The notes under the pieces are model-generated. The model was not told where the DNA came from. It did not search any database and was given only the letters and a program-made list of their open reading frames with translations. Positions 8,666 to 17,710 of a stretch of DNA of 64,000 nucleotides are shown piece by piece (position 1 is the first letter of the stretch; the number at the start of each line of letters is the position of its first letter). The position numbers were made by a program, and so were the translations under genes. The stretch lies in the NCBI RefSeq assembly GCF_019458805.1, contig NZ_JAIBOA010000004.1, positions 1 through 64,000 of the forward strand, in the 5' to 3' direction. Source of the stretch: Actinomadura parmotrematis. Its GTDB lineage: Bacteria > Actinomycetota > Actinomycetes > Streptosporangiales > Streptosporangiaceae.

Positions 8666-11236
8666 ATGACAGAACAGCCACGTGCGCCGCGCGTTCCCGC
8701 CAAGCCCTCCCTGGACGGCCTGGAGACCGCGTGGGTACAGGGCTGGGAGGACGCGGGCACCTACCGGTTCGACCGGACGCGGCCCCGCGCCGAGGTCTAC
8801 TCCATCGACACCCCGCCGCCGACCGTCAGCGGGTCCCTGCACGTCGGGCACGTCTTCTCCTACACCCACACCGACGCGATCGCCCGGTTCCAGCGGATGC
8901 GCGGCCGCGCGGTGTTCTACCCGATGGGCTGGGACGACAACGGCCTGCCGACCGAGCGCCGCGTCCAGAACCACTTCGGCGTCCGCTGCGACCCGTCCCT
9001 GCCCTACGACCCGGGCTACGAGCCGCCGGCGAAGCCCGACCCCAAACGCCAGATCCCGGTCTCGCGGCGCAACTTCATCGAGCTGTGCGAGCGGCTCACC
9101 GCCGTCGACGAGAAGGCGTTCGAGGAGATGTGGCGCCGCGTCGGCCTGTCGGTCGACTGGAACCACCTCTACAGCACCATCGGCGCCGACGCCCGCGCCG
9201 CGTCGCAGCGCGCGTTCCTGCGCAACCTGGCGCGCGGGGAGGCCTACCTGGCCGAGGCGCCGACGCTGTGGGACGTCACCTTCCGCACCGCCGTCGCGCA
9301 GGCCGAGCTGGAGGACCGCGACCAGCCCGGCGCCTTCCACCGGATCGCCTTCCACGCCCCGGACCGGCCCGTCTTCATCGAGACGACGCGGCCCGAGCTG
9401 CTGCCCGCCTGCGTCGCGCTGGTCGCCCACCCCGACGACGAGCGGTACCGCGACCTGTTCGGGACGACGGTCCGCACGCCGCTGTTCGGCGTCGAGGTCC
9501 CCGTCCTCGCGCACCGGCTCGCCGAGCCGGACAAGGGGTCGGGCATCGCGATGGTCTGCACCTTCGGCGACGTCACCGACGTCGTCTGGTGGCGCGAGCT
9601 GGACCTGCCGACGCGCGCCGTCGTCGGCTGGGACGGGCGGCTCGCCGCCGACCCGCCCGCGGGCGTCCCCGCGCACCCCTACGACGAGCTGGCCGGCAAG
9701 ACGGTGTTCTCGGCCAAGGAGCGCGTCGTCGAGCTGCTGCGGGAGTCGGGCGACCTGGACGGCGAGCCCCGCAAGGTCGTCCGGCCGGTGAAGTTCTACG
9801 AGAAGGGCAGCAAGCCCCTGGAGATCGTCACCACCCGGCAGTGGTACCTGCGCAACGGCGGCCGCGACGCGGAGCTGCGCGAGCGGCTGCTGGAGCGGGG
9901 CCGCGAGCTGCGCTGGCACCCGGCGTACATGCGGGCCCGCTACGAGAACTGGGTGTCGGGCCTGAACGGCGACTGGCTGGTCTCCCGGCAGCGGTTCTTC
10001 GGCGTCCCGATCCCGGTCTGGTACCCCCTGGACGGCGCGGGCGAGCCGGTGCACGACGCGCCGATCGTCCCGGCCGAGTCGGCGCTGCCGGTCGACCCGT
10101 CCTCCGACGTTCCGCCGGGGTTCACCGAGGACCAGCGGGGCGAGCCGGGCGGGTTCGCCGCCGACCCCGACGTGATGGACACCTGGGCGACGTCGTCGCT
10201 GACGCCGCAGATCGCGGGCGGCTGGGAGCGCGACGCCGACCTGTTCGGGCGGGTCTTCCCGTTCGACCTGCGGCCGCAGGCGCACGACATCATCCGCACC
10301 TGGCTGTTCTCCACGGTCGTCCGGGCGGAGCTGGAGAGCGACGTGCTGCCGTGGAGCGACGTCGCGCTGTCGGGCTGGATCCTCGACCCCGACCGCAAGA
10401 AGATGTCCAAGTCCAAGGGCAACGTCGTCACCCCGATCGACCTGCTGGAGCAGTACGGCTCCGACGCCGTCCGGTACTGGGCGGCGAGCGGGCGGCCGGG
10501 CACCGACACCGCCTTCGACACCGGGCAGATCAAGGTCGGCCGGCGCCTCGCCATCAAGATCCTGAACGCGTCGAAGTTCGTCCTGCAGTTCGGCGAGCAC
10601 CCGCTGGACGAGGGCGCCGGCGCGGAGGTGTGGCAGCCGCTGGACCTGTCGATGCTGGCGGCGCTCCGCGCGGTCGCCGCCGAGGCGACCGAGGCGCTGG
10701 AGGGCTACGACTACGCCCGCGCGCTGGAGCGCACCGAGCGGTTCTTCTGGGACTTCTGCGACGACTACCTGGAGCTGGTCAAGCAGCGCGCGTACGGCAC
10801 CGGCCGCGAGGCCGCGTCGGCGCGGGCCGCGCTGGACGCCGCGCTGTCGGTGCTGCTGCGGCTGTTCGCGCCGTTCCTGCCGTTCGTGACCGAGGAGGTC
10901 TGGTCGTGGTGGCGGGAGGGGTCGGTGCACCTGGCCGCCTGGCCCGAGCCCGGCGAGATCCCGGGCGCGTCCGCCGACGGCCTGGTCGCGGGAGACGCGG
11001 CGCTGCTGCCGGTGGCGGCCGAGGCGCTGCGGCAGATCCGGCGGGCCAAGTCCGACGCCCGGCTGTCGATGCGGGCCGAGGTCGCGCTCGCCCGCGTCTC
11101 GGGCGCGGGAGCCGGCGCGCTGCACGCGGTCGCGGGCGACCTCCGCGGGGCGGGCCGCGTCGCCGAGCTCGACCTGGCGACCGGCGAGGGCGACCTCGCC
11201 GTCGAGGTCGCCCTCGCCGAGCAGGCGGGGGAGTAG
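8666..11236 (+). CDS. valS: Valyl-tRNA synthetase, alternative short form lacking the C-terminal coiled coil
   Basis: Class I aminoacyl-tRNA synthetase charging tRNA-Val with valine. The class I signature GSLHVGH is at about residues 57-63 and KKMSKSKGN at about 578-586; the CP1 editing domain lies between (TTRPELLPACVALVAHP), and the anticodon-binding region follows. The protein is 856 aa and ends ALAEQAGE without the charged coiled-coil arm that closes canonical bacterial ValS. Its N-terminal sequence (PPPTVSGSLHVGH, GWDDNGLPTERRVQ) is that of the archaeal-like or alternative ValS type. Some actinomycetes have this form beside the canonical one; whether it is the only ValS here cannot be seen. 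Start: ATG at 8666 after GGAGG; longer upstream frames have no family similarity. Confidence 0.95.
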   Translation: MTEQPRAPRVPAKPSLDGLETAWVQGWEDAGTYRFDRTRPRAEVYSIDTPPPTVSGSLHVGHVFSYTHTDAIARFQRMRGRAVFYPMGWDDNGLPTERRVQNHFGVRCDPSLPYDPGYEPPAKPDPKRQIPVSRRNFIELCERLTAVDEKAFEEMWRRVGLSVDWNHLYSTIGADARAASQRAFLRNLARGEAYLAEAPTLWDVTFRTAVAQAELEDRDQPGAFHRIAFHAPDRPVFIETTRPELLPACVALVAHPDDERYRDLFGTTVRTPLFGVEVPVLAHRLAEPDKGSGIAMVCTFGDVTDVVWWRELDLPTRAVVGWDGRLAADPPAGVPAHPYDELAGKTVFSAKERVVELLRESGDLDGEPRKVVRPVKFYEKGSKPLEIVTTRQWYLRNGGRDAELRERLLERGRELRWHPAYMRARYENWVSGLNGDWLVSRQRFFGVPIPVWYPLDGAGEPVHDAPIVPAESALPVDPSSDVPPGFTEDQRGEPGGFAADPDVMDTWATSSLTPQIAGGWERDADLFGRVFPFDLRPQAHDIIRTWLFSTVVRAELESDVLPWSDVALSGWILDPDRKKMSKSKGNVVTPIDLLEQYGSDAVRYWAASGRPGTDTAFDTGQIKVGRRLAIKILNASKFVLQFGEHPLDEGAGAEVWQPLDLSMLAALRAVAAEATEALEGYDYARALERTERFFWDFCDDYLELVKQRAYGTGREAASARAALDAALSVLLRLFAPFLPFVTEEVWSWWREGSVHLAAWPEPGEIPGASADGLVAGDAALLPVAAEALRQIRRAKSDARLSMRAEVALARVSGAGAGALHAVAGDLRGAGRVAELDLATGEGDLAVEVALAEQAGE

Positions 11237-11243
11237 CGGCGGG

Positions 11244-11561
11244 TCAGCGGCGGCGGGCGAGACCGAACTTGGCGCGGTAGCCGTCGAGGTTCTCGCGGTA
11301 GACGCGGTCGGCGACGCGCATGCCGTCGCTGTCCTGGCCGAGGTTGACCTCGGCGAGCGTCTCGGCGCGGGCGCGCAGCATCCCGGCGTAGGTGGCGTAG
11401 TGCGACGGGGTGGACTCGCCGCACGCCGCGGGCTCGCCGGGCAGGCACTCGGCGACCGGCGTCCCGAGGGCGGCGAGCGCGCTGCGCAGCGCCCGCGTCT
11501 CGGCCTGCCACTCCTGCTCGGTCCAGCCGGAGGTGAGGGGGGAGGCGCTGAAGAGGTTCAT
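11244..11561 (-). CDS. Small conserved hypothetical protein
   Basis: A 105-aa soluble protein starting at MNLFSASPLTSGWTEQEW. It is polar and predicted helical, with motifs TRALRSALAALG, CLPGEPAACGEST and YRENLDGYRAKFGLARRR. I do not recognise the family. No ribosome site precedes the ATG at 11561; a GTG six bases upstream is an alternative, and a leaderless transcript is possible. It is convergent with valS, ending 7 bp from its stop. Confidence 0.55.
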   Translation of the reverse strand: MNLFSASPLTSGWTEQEWQAETRALRSALAALGTPVAECLPGEPAACGESTPSHYATYAGMLRARAETLAEVNLGQDSDGMRVADRVYRENLDGYRAKFGLARRR

Positions 11562-11714
11562 GGGCACGCACGGTAGCCGAGTCGTGACGGCGGGGCGGGC
11601 GATCCGCCGGAAAAACGCTGCCCGGCGGGCGGCGTCCCGGCCCGCCCGGCCGTTCCCTCCGGGGGCGGGGCGCACTAGTGTAAGTGGTCACTGACCCCCC
11701 CGAGGAGCCGCCCC

Positions 11715-12908
11715 GTGACGGAACTGGACGACTACACCGGCCGCGCCCGCGCGTGGCTGGACGGCGCCACCGCGGACCTGCCCGCCGACCCCGACCTCGC
11801 CGCCGCCCGCGCCTTCATGGCGCGGCTGTACGACGCCGGCTACTCCGGCATCACCTGGCCGGCGGCCTACGGCGGGCAGGGCCTGTCGGCGGCCGAGGAG
11901 CGCGCCTTCCAGCAGGCGTCCCGCGACCACCCGCTGCCGGTCGGCGTCTTCGGCATCGGGCTCGGCATGTGCGGGCCGACGCTGCTGTCGATCGGTACCG
12001 AGGAGCAGAAGCTCCGCTACGTCCGGCCGCTGCTGCGCGGCGAGGAGATCTGGTGCCAGATGTTCTCCGAGCCCGGCGCCGGGTCGGACGTCGCCTCGCT
12101 GCAGACCCGCGCCGTCCGGCGCGAGGACGGCACCTGGGTGATCAACGGGCAGAAGGTGTGGACGTCGGTGGCGCGGCAGGCCGACTACGGCCTGCTCATC
12201 GCCCGCACCGACCCCGACGTCCCCAAGCACCAGGGCATCACGATGTTCATCGTGGACCTGCACCACCCCGGCGTCACCGTCCGGCCGCTGCGCGACATGA
12301 CCGGCGAGTCGCACTTCAACGAGATCTTCTTCGACGACGTGGAGGTCGCCCCCGACCACGTCGTCGGCGAGGTCAACGGCGGCTGGTCGGCGGCGGTCAC
12401 CACCCTGCTGCACGAGCGCGTGTCGATCGGCATGGGCGGCACCCGCACCGAGCGCCCCGCCTCGTTCGCGGCGCTGTCGCGCACCGCCCGTGAGCGCGGC
12501 CTGCTCGCCGACCCCGCCGTCCGCGAGCGGCTCCTCGACCTCTACCTCCAGGAGCGGCCGTTCGACCTGCTGAACGCCAAGCTGTCGCAGGAGGTCAAGG
12601 CGGGCGTGCAGCCGGGGGCGCGCGGCTCGGTCGTCAAGCTGCTGCTCGCCGAGCTCACCCTGGACTCGGCCGACATCGCCGGCGAGATCCTCGGCCCGGA
12701 CGCCGTCGCGCACGGCGAGGGCGGCGGGAAGATCGCCGGCGCGCTGGCGTGGGGGCCGGGCATGGCCCTCGGCGGCGGCACCAACGAGATCATGCGCAAC
12801 ATCATCGGCGACCGCGTCCTCGGCCTGCCGCGCGAGCCCGCGGTGGACCGCGGCGTCCCGTTCCGCGAGCTGAAGGTGGGCACCCAGGCGAAGGAGGCCG
12901 GCAAGTGA
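11715..12908 (+). CDS. Acyl-CoA dehydrogenase (FadE), first subunit of a coupled pair
   Basis: FAD-dependent acyl-CoA dehydrogenase of 397 aa, forming the alpha-beta double bond in beta-oxidation. Visible landmarks: GITWPAAYGGQGLSAAE, FSEPGAGSDVASLQT (FAD/substrate contact), INGQKVWTS, FFDDVEVAP, GGWSAAVTTLLHER and the C-terminal GGGTNEIMRNIIGDRVLGLPRE, where catalytic and FAD-contact residues usually lie. GTG start after GAGGAG with good spacing. The stop overlaps the GTG of a second, shorter dehydrogenase by 4 bp. Such adjacent unequal pairs form alpha2-beta2 heterotetramers in actinobacterial sterol side-chain degradation, so an obligate partnership is likely; the substrate is not known. 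A -10-like TAGTGT lies at 11676-11681. Confidence 0.92.
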   Translation: MTELDDYTGRARAWLDGATADLPADPDLAAARAFMARLYDAGYSGITWPAAYGGQGLSAAEERAFQQASRDHPLPVGVFGIGLGMCGPTLLSIGTEEQKLRYVRPLLRGEEIWCQMFSEPGAGSDVASLQTRAVRREDGTWVINGQKVWTSVARQADYGLLIARTDPDVPKHQGITMFIVDLHHPGVTVRPLRDMTGESHFNEIFFDDVEVAPDHVVGEVNGGWSAAVTTLLHERVSIGMGGTRTERPASFAALSRTARERGLLADPAVRERLLDLYLQERPFDLLNAKLSQEVKAGVQPGARGSVVKLLLAELTLDSADIAGEILGPDAVAHGEGGGKIAGALAWGPGMALGGGTNEIMRNIIGDRVLGLPREPAVDRGVPFRELKVGTQAKEAGK

Positions 12909-13960
12909 GGCTGCTGCAGAGCGACGACCAGCGCGACCTCGCGTCCGCCGTCCGCGCGTTCCTCGCCGAGACCTCCCCGATCGGGCGGGTCCGCGAGATC
13001 GCCGAGTCGGACGCCGGGCACGACCCGCGGGTCTGGGAGCGGATGGCGGGCGAGCTCGGCCTCGCCGGCCTCGCGATCCCCGAGGAGCACGGCGGGTCGG
13101 GCGCCGGGCGCGGCGAGCTCGCCGCCGTCCTGGAGGAACTGGGCGCCGCCCTCACCCCGTCGCCGCTGCTCGGCGCCGTCATCGCCGCCGACCTGCTGCT
13201 GGCCTCCGGCGACTCGGCGGCCGCCAAGGACCTGCTGCCCGGCATCGCGGCGGGCACCACCCTGGCGGTCGGCGTGCTGCCGGTCCCCGGCGACCCGGAG
13301 ATCACCGCGTCGGGCGGGACGCTCACCGGCGTCGCGCCGCGCGTCCCGCACGGCCTGGACGCCGACCTGATCATCGTGCCGGCCGGCGGGGAGCTGTACG
13401 CGGTGCGCGGGGCGGACGCCGCTCGCACCGCCCTCACCACGCTGGACCTGACGCGGCCGCAGGCCCGCGTCGAGTTCGCCGCGACCCCCGCCCGGCACGT
13501 CGGCACCGCCGACGTCGACCGGGCGCTGGACCTGGCGTCGGTGGCCCTCGCCGCCGAGCAGCTCGGCGGGCTGCGGCGCTGCCTGGACGCCATCGTCGAG
13601 TACGCCAAGCTGCGCGTGCAGTTCGGCCGCTACGTCGGGTCGTTCCAGGGCGTGAAGCACAGGCTCGCCGACATGCACTGCGTGCTGGAGCAGGCCGAGG
13701 CCGTCGTCCGGTACGCCACCTGGGCGGCCGACGAGGACCCCGGGGAGCTGCCGGTCGCGGCGGCGCTCGCCCAGTCCTACCTGGGCCGCGCCTACTTCCG
13801 GGTGGCCAGGGACCACCTGCTGCTGCACGGCGGCATCGGGTTCACCTGGGAGCACGACGCGCACCTGTACTACAAGCGCGCCAAGACCGACGAGCTGCTG
13901 CTCGGGGCGCCCCGCCGCCACCGCGAGCGGCTCGCCGCGCACCTGGACCTGCTGCCCTGA
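12905..13960 (+). CDS. Acyl-CoA dehydrogenase-like (FadE), second subunit
   Basis: A 351-aa acyl-CoA dehydrogenase homologue, shorter than its partner. N-terminal domain with LAIPEEHGGSGAGRGELAAVLEELGAAL; degenerate middle domain lacking a clear GSD motif; C-terminal domain with YAKLRVQFGRYVGSFQGVKHRLADMH and HGGIGFTWEHDAHLYYKRAK. Its GTG start overlaps the preceding stop codon (GTGA), showing translational coupling and therefore probably 1:1 stoichiometry. The weak middle domain agrees with the non-canonical subunit of heteromeric FadE complexes, in which one subunit is largely structural; this is inference from family knowledge. A strong terminator follows 7 bp downstream. Confidence 0.9.
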   Translation: MRLLQSDDQRDLASAVRAFLAETSPIGRVREIAESDAGHDPRVWERMAGELGLAGLAIPEEHGGSGAGRGELAAVLEELGAALTPSPLLGAVIAADLLLASGDSAAAKDLLPGIAAGTTLAVGVLPVPGDPEITASGGTLTGVAPRVPHGLDADLIIVPAGGELYAVRGADAARTALTTLDLTRPQARVEFAATPARHVGTADVDRALDLASVALAAEQLGGLRRCLDAIVEYAKLRVQFGRYVGSFQGVKHRLADMHCVLEQAEAVVRYATWAADEDPGELPVAAALAQSYLGRAYFRVARDHLLLHGGIGFTWEHDAHLYYKRAKTDELLLGAPRRHRERLAAHLDLLP

Positions 13961-13966
13961 CGGGCG

Positions 13967-14008
13967 CCCGCCCTCGACCCGCCGCACGGGCGGCGGGTCG
14001 AGGGCGGG
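13967..14008 (+). terminator. Terminator of the fadE operon
   Basis: A perfect 19-bp inverted repeat (13967-13985 and 13990-14008) with a 4-nt loop begins 7 bp after the stop of the second dehydrogenase and is followed by TAATGG. No long T-tract, but the stem is among the strongest in the window. Confidence 0.85.
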
Positions 14009-14078
14009 TAATGGTCGCACAGTGCAGGGCACGGTCACGGGGTGGCGCCGTGTGCCCGGCGGGCCGCCGGGAGAAGAG

Positions 14079-16505
14079 ATGATCATGCTCTCGGATCATC
14101 CCGCGCCCGCCCGCGCGCTCGCCGTCCTCGCCGGCGCGGCCACGGCGGTCTCCTGCCTCGGCGCCCCGGCGGCGGCCGCCGAGCCGCCCGCCAACCCGTA
14201 CGCCAATGGAACGGCGATCACGCTGGCGCAGCCCGCCGACCCGGCGAACGGCAAGTACGACTTCACCGGCAACGACGTCTACGGCGGCGGCAACGGCGTC
14301 ACGCCGCCGCTGACGTCCACGGACCTGACGGTCGACGACACCGCCCGCGCCCACCACATCGTCTACGCGGGCAACCAGGCCGGCGCCCTGAACGGCACCG
14401 CCAAGCTCACCTACAACGGCAAGCGGCCCGACCTCACCAGCAGCGCCGCCACGGGCTACCAGGCGTACTTCCTCTACGGCGGCGGCGGGACCGGCAGCAC
14501 CCACACCGCCGCGCAGGCCACGAACGTCACCATGAACGACGGCTGGGTGCGCGGCTGGATCCTCGGCGGCGGCCAGGGGCCGATCACCGGCGACACCCGC
14601 GTCACGATGAGCGGCGGCCTCATCGGCCCGCCGATCGCCTCGACCGAGACCGTCGGCCAGGCCGAGATCTACGGCGGCGGCATCAACGCCGGCGGCACCG
14701 TCAAGGGTGACACTTACGTCACCGTCAAGGGCGAGGTCTATGACGCGGCGACCTACAAGGCGGGCGACCCCGTCACCCTCGTCCGCCAGCACGTGCTGGG
14801 CGGCGGCTCGTCCGGCGCGGTCGTGACCGGCGACTCCCACGTCAGCATCGAGGGCGGCACCGTCGAGGGCATGGTCCTCGGCGGGCCCGGCGGCGGCGGG
14901 GTCGCCAACAACCTCATCGGCGACACCCACGTGTCCGTCACCGGCGGCGTGCTGTCGACGCGGGCCGGGTCGACGCGCGGCGGCAGCGTCTACGGCGGCG
15001 GGTACGCCGCTAGCCAGAACGTCACGGGCAACACCAACGTCTCCATCGGGACCGGCGCGAACATCCTCGGCGGCGTCTACGGCGGCGGCTACGCCGGGCC
15101 GTACAGCATCCAGGGCAACACCGTCAGCGGCAACGCCGACACCGTCGTCCTAGGCGGCCACATCGGCACCAACATCTACGCGGGCGGCGCCGGGACGTCC
15201 CGCGTCAACGGCACCTCCACCGTCCACCTGCGCCAGATCAAGCCCGGCAGCAGGTTCGCCGACGAGTTCACCCGCTCGGTGCTGCGCGGCGGCATCGGCA
15301 CCGGCGGCACCGCCGAGACCCGCTTCGAGGGCTACACCGCCGACTACAAGGGCGCCATCGGTGCCACCAACACCGGGCAGATGGACGGCATCCGCTTCGT
15401 CGACGCCTCGCACCTGCGGGTCACCCCGGCCAAGTACCACGGCAGGAACTGGACGATCCAGAAGGGCTCGACCGTCGACGTCGCCGCCGCCGGCACGATG
15501 AGCAGCGTCTCGTTCACCAACGCGGGCCTGCTCACCCTGAACTCGGCGGCCGCGCCCGAGAACCTGCACTCCACCATCGGCGGCGACTACCGCTCCGACG
15601 GCGGCACGCTCGCGATGAGCGCGACCACCGACACCGCCAAGAACTTCCTCACCATCGACAAGGCCGCCAAGCTCGCCACCGGCCGCAGCGCGCGCGCCCG
15701 CGTCCGCGCCGGCGCGCCGACGACGATCGACCTGAAGCTGGCGCCGTCCTGGGACGGCCACCGCATCGACCTCGTCACCTCCGCCGACCCGAGCGACGCC
15801 GGCGCCTTCACGATGACGCCGATCCCGGTGAACAACGCCGACTTCCACGGCAACGCCGTGCTGCGCCACGAGACCAACGCCAAGGGCGGCATCACCTGGT
15901 ACATCGAGGGCGAGCCGACGCCGCTCTACACGGTGACCGTCCACCACGGCACGCTGCCGGGCGGCCTCGCCCACGACACCTTCCACCCGGGCGCCCACGT
16001 CGCCGTCACCGCGACGGTCCCGGCGGGGCGGCGCTTCACGCACTGGGTGGTGGACTCCGGCGGCCCGCTGGCGGGCATCGACCTGCGCGCCGCCCGGACG
16101 TCCTTCACCATGCCGCACAACGACGTCGTCCTCACCGCCCACTTCGCGCCGATCCCGGCGGGGTACCTGCGGCTGGAGAAGCGGATCAAGGACCCGCGGG
16201 GGGTGCGCACGCGCCCCGTCACGATCACCGCGCGGTGCGCGGGCGGCGCGCGCACCACGCTGGAGGTCCCGGCGTTCCGCACCGGCCTGTTCCGGGGGAA
16301 GCCGCTCGACCTGCCGAAGGCGGTCCGCTGCACCGTCACCGAGACCGCCGACGGCGCCGCCGGGCCCGTCCGCGCGACGTCCGTCCACCAGGTGAACGGC
16401 GGCCGCGCCCGGCCGGGCCGCACGGTCACCGTCACCGCCGGCGGGAAGCACCGCACGGCGGTCCGCTTCACCGACACCTACAAGGCGAAGGGCCTGAAGG
16501 ACTGA
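14079..16505 (+). CDS. Large secreted protein with Gly-rich beta-solenoid-like repeats, a Listeria-Bacteroides-type repeat and a DUF5979-like domain
   Basis: An 808-aa exported protein. A Sec signal peptide occupies about residues 1-37 (hydrophobic ALAVLAGAATAVSCLGAPAAA, cut near AAAAEPP). Residues about 60-390 hold seven to eight imperfect repeats with the pattern [IV]-[YL]-GGG, then G[DN][TS]xV[ST][IVM]xGG, suggesting a beta-solenoid. The next about 230 residues are Thr/Ala-rich. Residues about 610-685 resemble an InlB-B/Listeria-Bacteroides repeat (YTVTVHHGTLPGG, FTHWVVDSGG, MPHNDVVLTAHF); the last about 110 resemble DUF5979. There is no LPXTG motif, so it is probably released or held non-covalently. 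Adhesin or matrix function is a guess. The ATG at 14079 follows GGGAGAAGAG; a second in-frame ATG is two codons on. Confidence 0.8.
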   Translation: MIMLSDHPAPARALAVLAGAATAVSCLGAPAAAAEPPANPYANGTAITLAQPADPANGKYDFTGNDVYGGGNGVTPPLTSTDLTVDDTARAHHIVYAGNQAGALNGTAKLTYNGKRPDLTSSAATGYQAYFLYGGGGTGSTHTAAQATNVTMNDGWVRGWILGGGQGPITGDTRVTMSGGLIGPPIASTETVGQAEIYGGGINAGGTVKGDTYVTVKGEVYDAATYKAGDPVTLVRQHVLGGGSSGAVVTGDSHVSIEGGTVEGMVLGGPGGGGVANNLIGDTHVSVTGGVLSTRAGSTRGGSVYGGGYAASQNVTGNTNVSIGTGANILGGVYGGGYAGPYSIQGNTVSGNADTVVLGGHIGTNIYAGGAGTSRVNGTSTVHLRQIKPGSRFADEFTRSVLRGGIGTGGTAETRFEGYTADYKGAIGATNTGQMDGIRFVDASHLRVTPAKYHGRNWTIQKGSTVDVAAAGTMSSVSFTNAGLLTLNSAAAPENLHSTIGGDYRSDGGTLAMSATTDTAKNFLTIDKAAKLATGRSARARVRAGAPTTIDLKLAPSWDGHRIDLVTSADPSDAGAFTMTPIPVNNADFHGNAVLRHETNAKGGITWYIEGEPTPLYTVTVHHGTLPGGLAHDTFHPGAHVAVTATVPAGRRFTHWVVDSGGPLAGIDLRAARTSFTMPHNDVVLTAHFAPIPAGYLRLEKRIKDPRGVRTRPVTITARCAGGARTTLEVPAFRTGLFRGKPLDLPKAVRCTVTETADGAAGPVRATSVHQVNGGRARPGRTVTVTAGGKHRTAVRFTDTYKAKGLKD

Positions 16506-16513
16506 GCCGCCGG

Positions 16514-16545
16514 CCGGCCCGGGGCGCTTCGCCGCTCCGGGCCGG
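16514..16545. terminator. Bidirectional terminator between convergent genes
   Basis: A 13-bp inverted repeat with one mismatch (16514-16526 and 16533-16545) and a 6-nt loop fills the 40-bp gap between the secreted protein gene and the convergent oxidoreductase gene. Confidence 0.6.
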
Positions 16546-17337
16546 TCAGGCGCCCGGCCGGATCGCCGACAGGTCCCGCCCGGCCAGCTCGGGACGGGCG
16601 GTCAGCGCGCCGTGGACGGCCGAGAGCACGGGCAGGTCCGCCGCGGCCGTCGCGAGGGCGACGTCCTTGGCGGCGAGCGCGACGGTGAAGTGCGACCCGG
16701 TCGCGAAGGCGCGCTTCGCCGGGCCGCCCATCGGCCCGGCGAGCAGCGCCTCGCGCGCCGTCGCGGCGTCCACCCCGAGCGCGTCCGCGACCGCCAGGGC
16801 CTCGGCGACCACGGCGACGCCGCCGATGACCGCGCCGATGAGGACGAGCTTCAGCGCGGCGCCCGCCCCGACCCCGCCGCACGCGCGGACCGTCCCGAGC
16901 TCGGCGAGGACCTTCTCCGTCCCGTCCAGGTCGCCGCCCGCCAGGATCGCCAGCCGCCCGGCGGCCGCCATGTCCACGCTGCCCATGACGGGCGCGTCCA
17001 CGAGCCGCACCCCGGCGGGCAGCCGTCCGGCCAGCTCGCGGACGGCGTCCGGGCCGATGCTCGACATCTCGATCCAGACCGTTCCGGCGTCCAGCGCCGG
17101 CACCACCGCGTCCGCGACCGCCCGCACGGCGTCGGGATCGGACAGCATCGTGACGACGACCGCCGCGCCGCGCACCGCCGCCGCGGGCCCGTCCGCCACC
17201 GCCGCGCCCGCCGCCCGGAGCGGCGCGGCCTTCGCCGCCGTCCGGTTCCAGACCGTCACGTCGTGCCCGGCCTCCACCAGGCGCCGCGCCATCGGCGCGC
17301 CCATGGCGCCGAGCCCGAGAAAAGCGATGTTCGTCAT
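16546..17337 (-). CDS. NAD(P)-dependent beta-hydroxyacid dehydrogenase/imine-reductase-like oxidoreductase
   Basis: A 263-aa member of the 3-hydroxyisobutyrate/6-phosphogluconate dehydrogenase superfamily. N-terminal Rossmann fold with [28 protein letters not shown]; Arg after the second strand (NRT) favours NADP(H). The substrate motif [23 protein letters not shown] and the helical C-terminal domain with the catalytic-position Lys in [15 protein letters not shown] follow. At 263 aa it is somewhat short for the family (usually 285-300). The ATG at 17337 starts exactly at the Rossmann fold; the upstream extension is lower-GC and not conserved-looking. Substrate unknown. Confidence 0.88.
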   Translation of the reverse strand: MTNIAFLGLGAMGAPMARRLVEAGHDVTVWNRTAAKAAPLRAAGAAVADGPAAAVRGAAVVVTMLSDPDAVRAVADAVVPALDAGTVWIEMSSIGPDAVRELAGRLPAGVRLVDAPVMGSVDMAAAGRLAILAGGDLDGTEKVLAELGTVRACGGVGAGAALKLVLIGAVIGGVAVVAEALAVADALGVDAATAREALLAGPMGGPAKRAFATGSHFTVALAAKDVALATAAADLPVLSAVHGALTARPELAGRDLSAIRPGA

Positions 17338-17383
17338 GGCCCCGACCCTAGGAACCGGCCACCCATGCGACAAGCGACACTTA

Positions 17384-17400
17384 CGCATACGACATATGCG
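17384..17400. promoter_or_regulatory. Short inverted repeat upstream of the oxidoreductase gene
   Basis: CGCATA (17384-17389) and TATGCG (17395-17400) form a 6-bp palindrome with a 5-bp spacer, 47 bp upstream of the oxidoreductase start, in a locally AT-richer stretch. It may be an operator; no regulator gene is adjacent. Confidence 0.3.
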
Positions 17401-17455
17401 CACACCGCATGACTTACGGGATGCGCGTGCCAAGTATCTCCGGCCGATGGCCGCT

Positions 17456-17710
17456 CTAGCAGACGGCCACCTGCTGGCTGGTCACCGTGACGGAGTCCAT
17501 GGGTTCGGGATCGCCGAGGAGCGTGACGTGAGCGGGCTTGTCGTCATCGGACAGGTAGAGGGTGATCGCCTCGGTGAGCGCCTCCTGCACCTCGGCGAGG
17601 TCGTCGCCCGTGACGAAGAGACCGGGCATTTCCCGCACCTCGGCCCAGAGCCCGTCGTCGCCCTCGTCGTGGATGACGACCGTCAACTTACGCGACTTCC
17701 GGTCCGTCAT
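17456..17710 (-). CDS. hicB: HicB-like antitoxin
   Basis: An 84-aa protein of the type II HicB antitoxin/DUF1902-like fold: [41 protein letters not shown] has the typical beta-beta-alpha arrangement and the conserved MPG..V.GDDL segment. Antitoxins of this family bind HicA and repress their own operon; no DNA-binding C-terminal domain is obvious here. The ATG at 17710 follows AGGAGGGGGG. It overlaps the downstream end of the upstream hicA-like reading frame by 23 bp, the usual hicA-hicB order. Confidence 0.82.
   Translation of the reverse strand: MTDRKSRKLTVVIHDEGDDGLWAEVREMPGLFVTGDDLAEVQEALTEAITLYLSDDDKPAHVTLLGDPEPMDSVTVTSQQVAVC

Noticed and set aside
11676..11699. KstR-type operator before the fadE pair
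   Set aside because: The repeat near AGTGTAAGTGGTCACT is too imperfect to match the known KstR or KstR2 palindromes.
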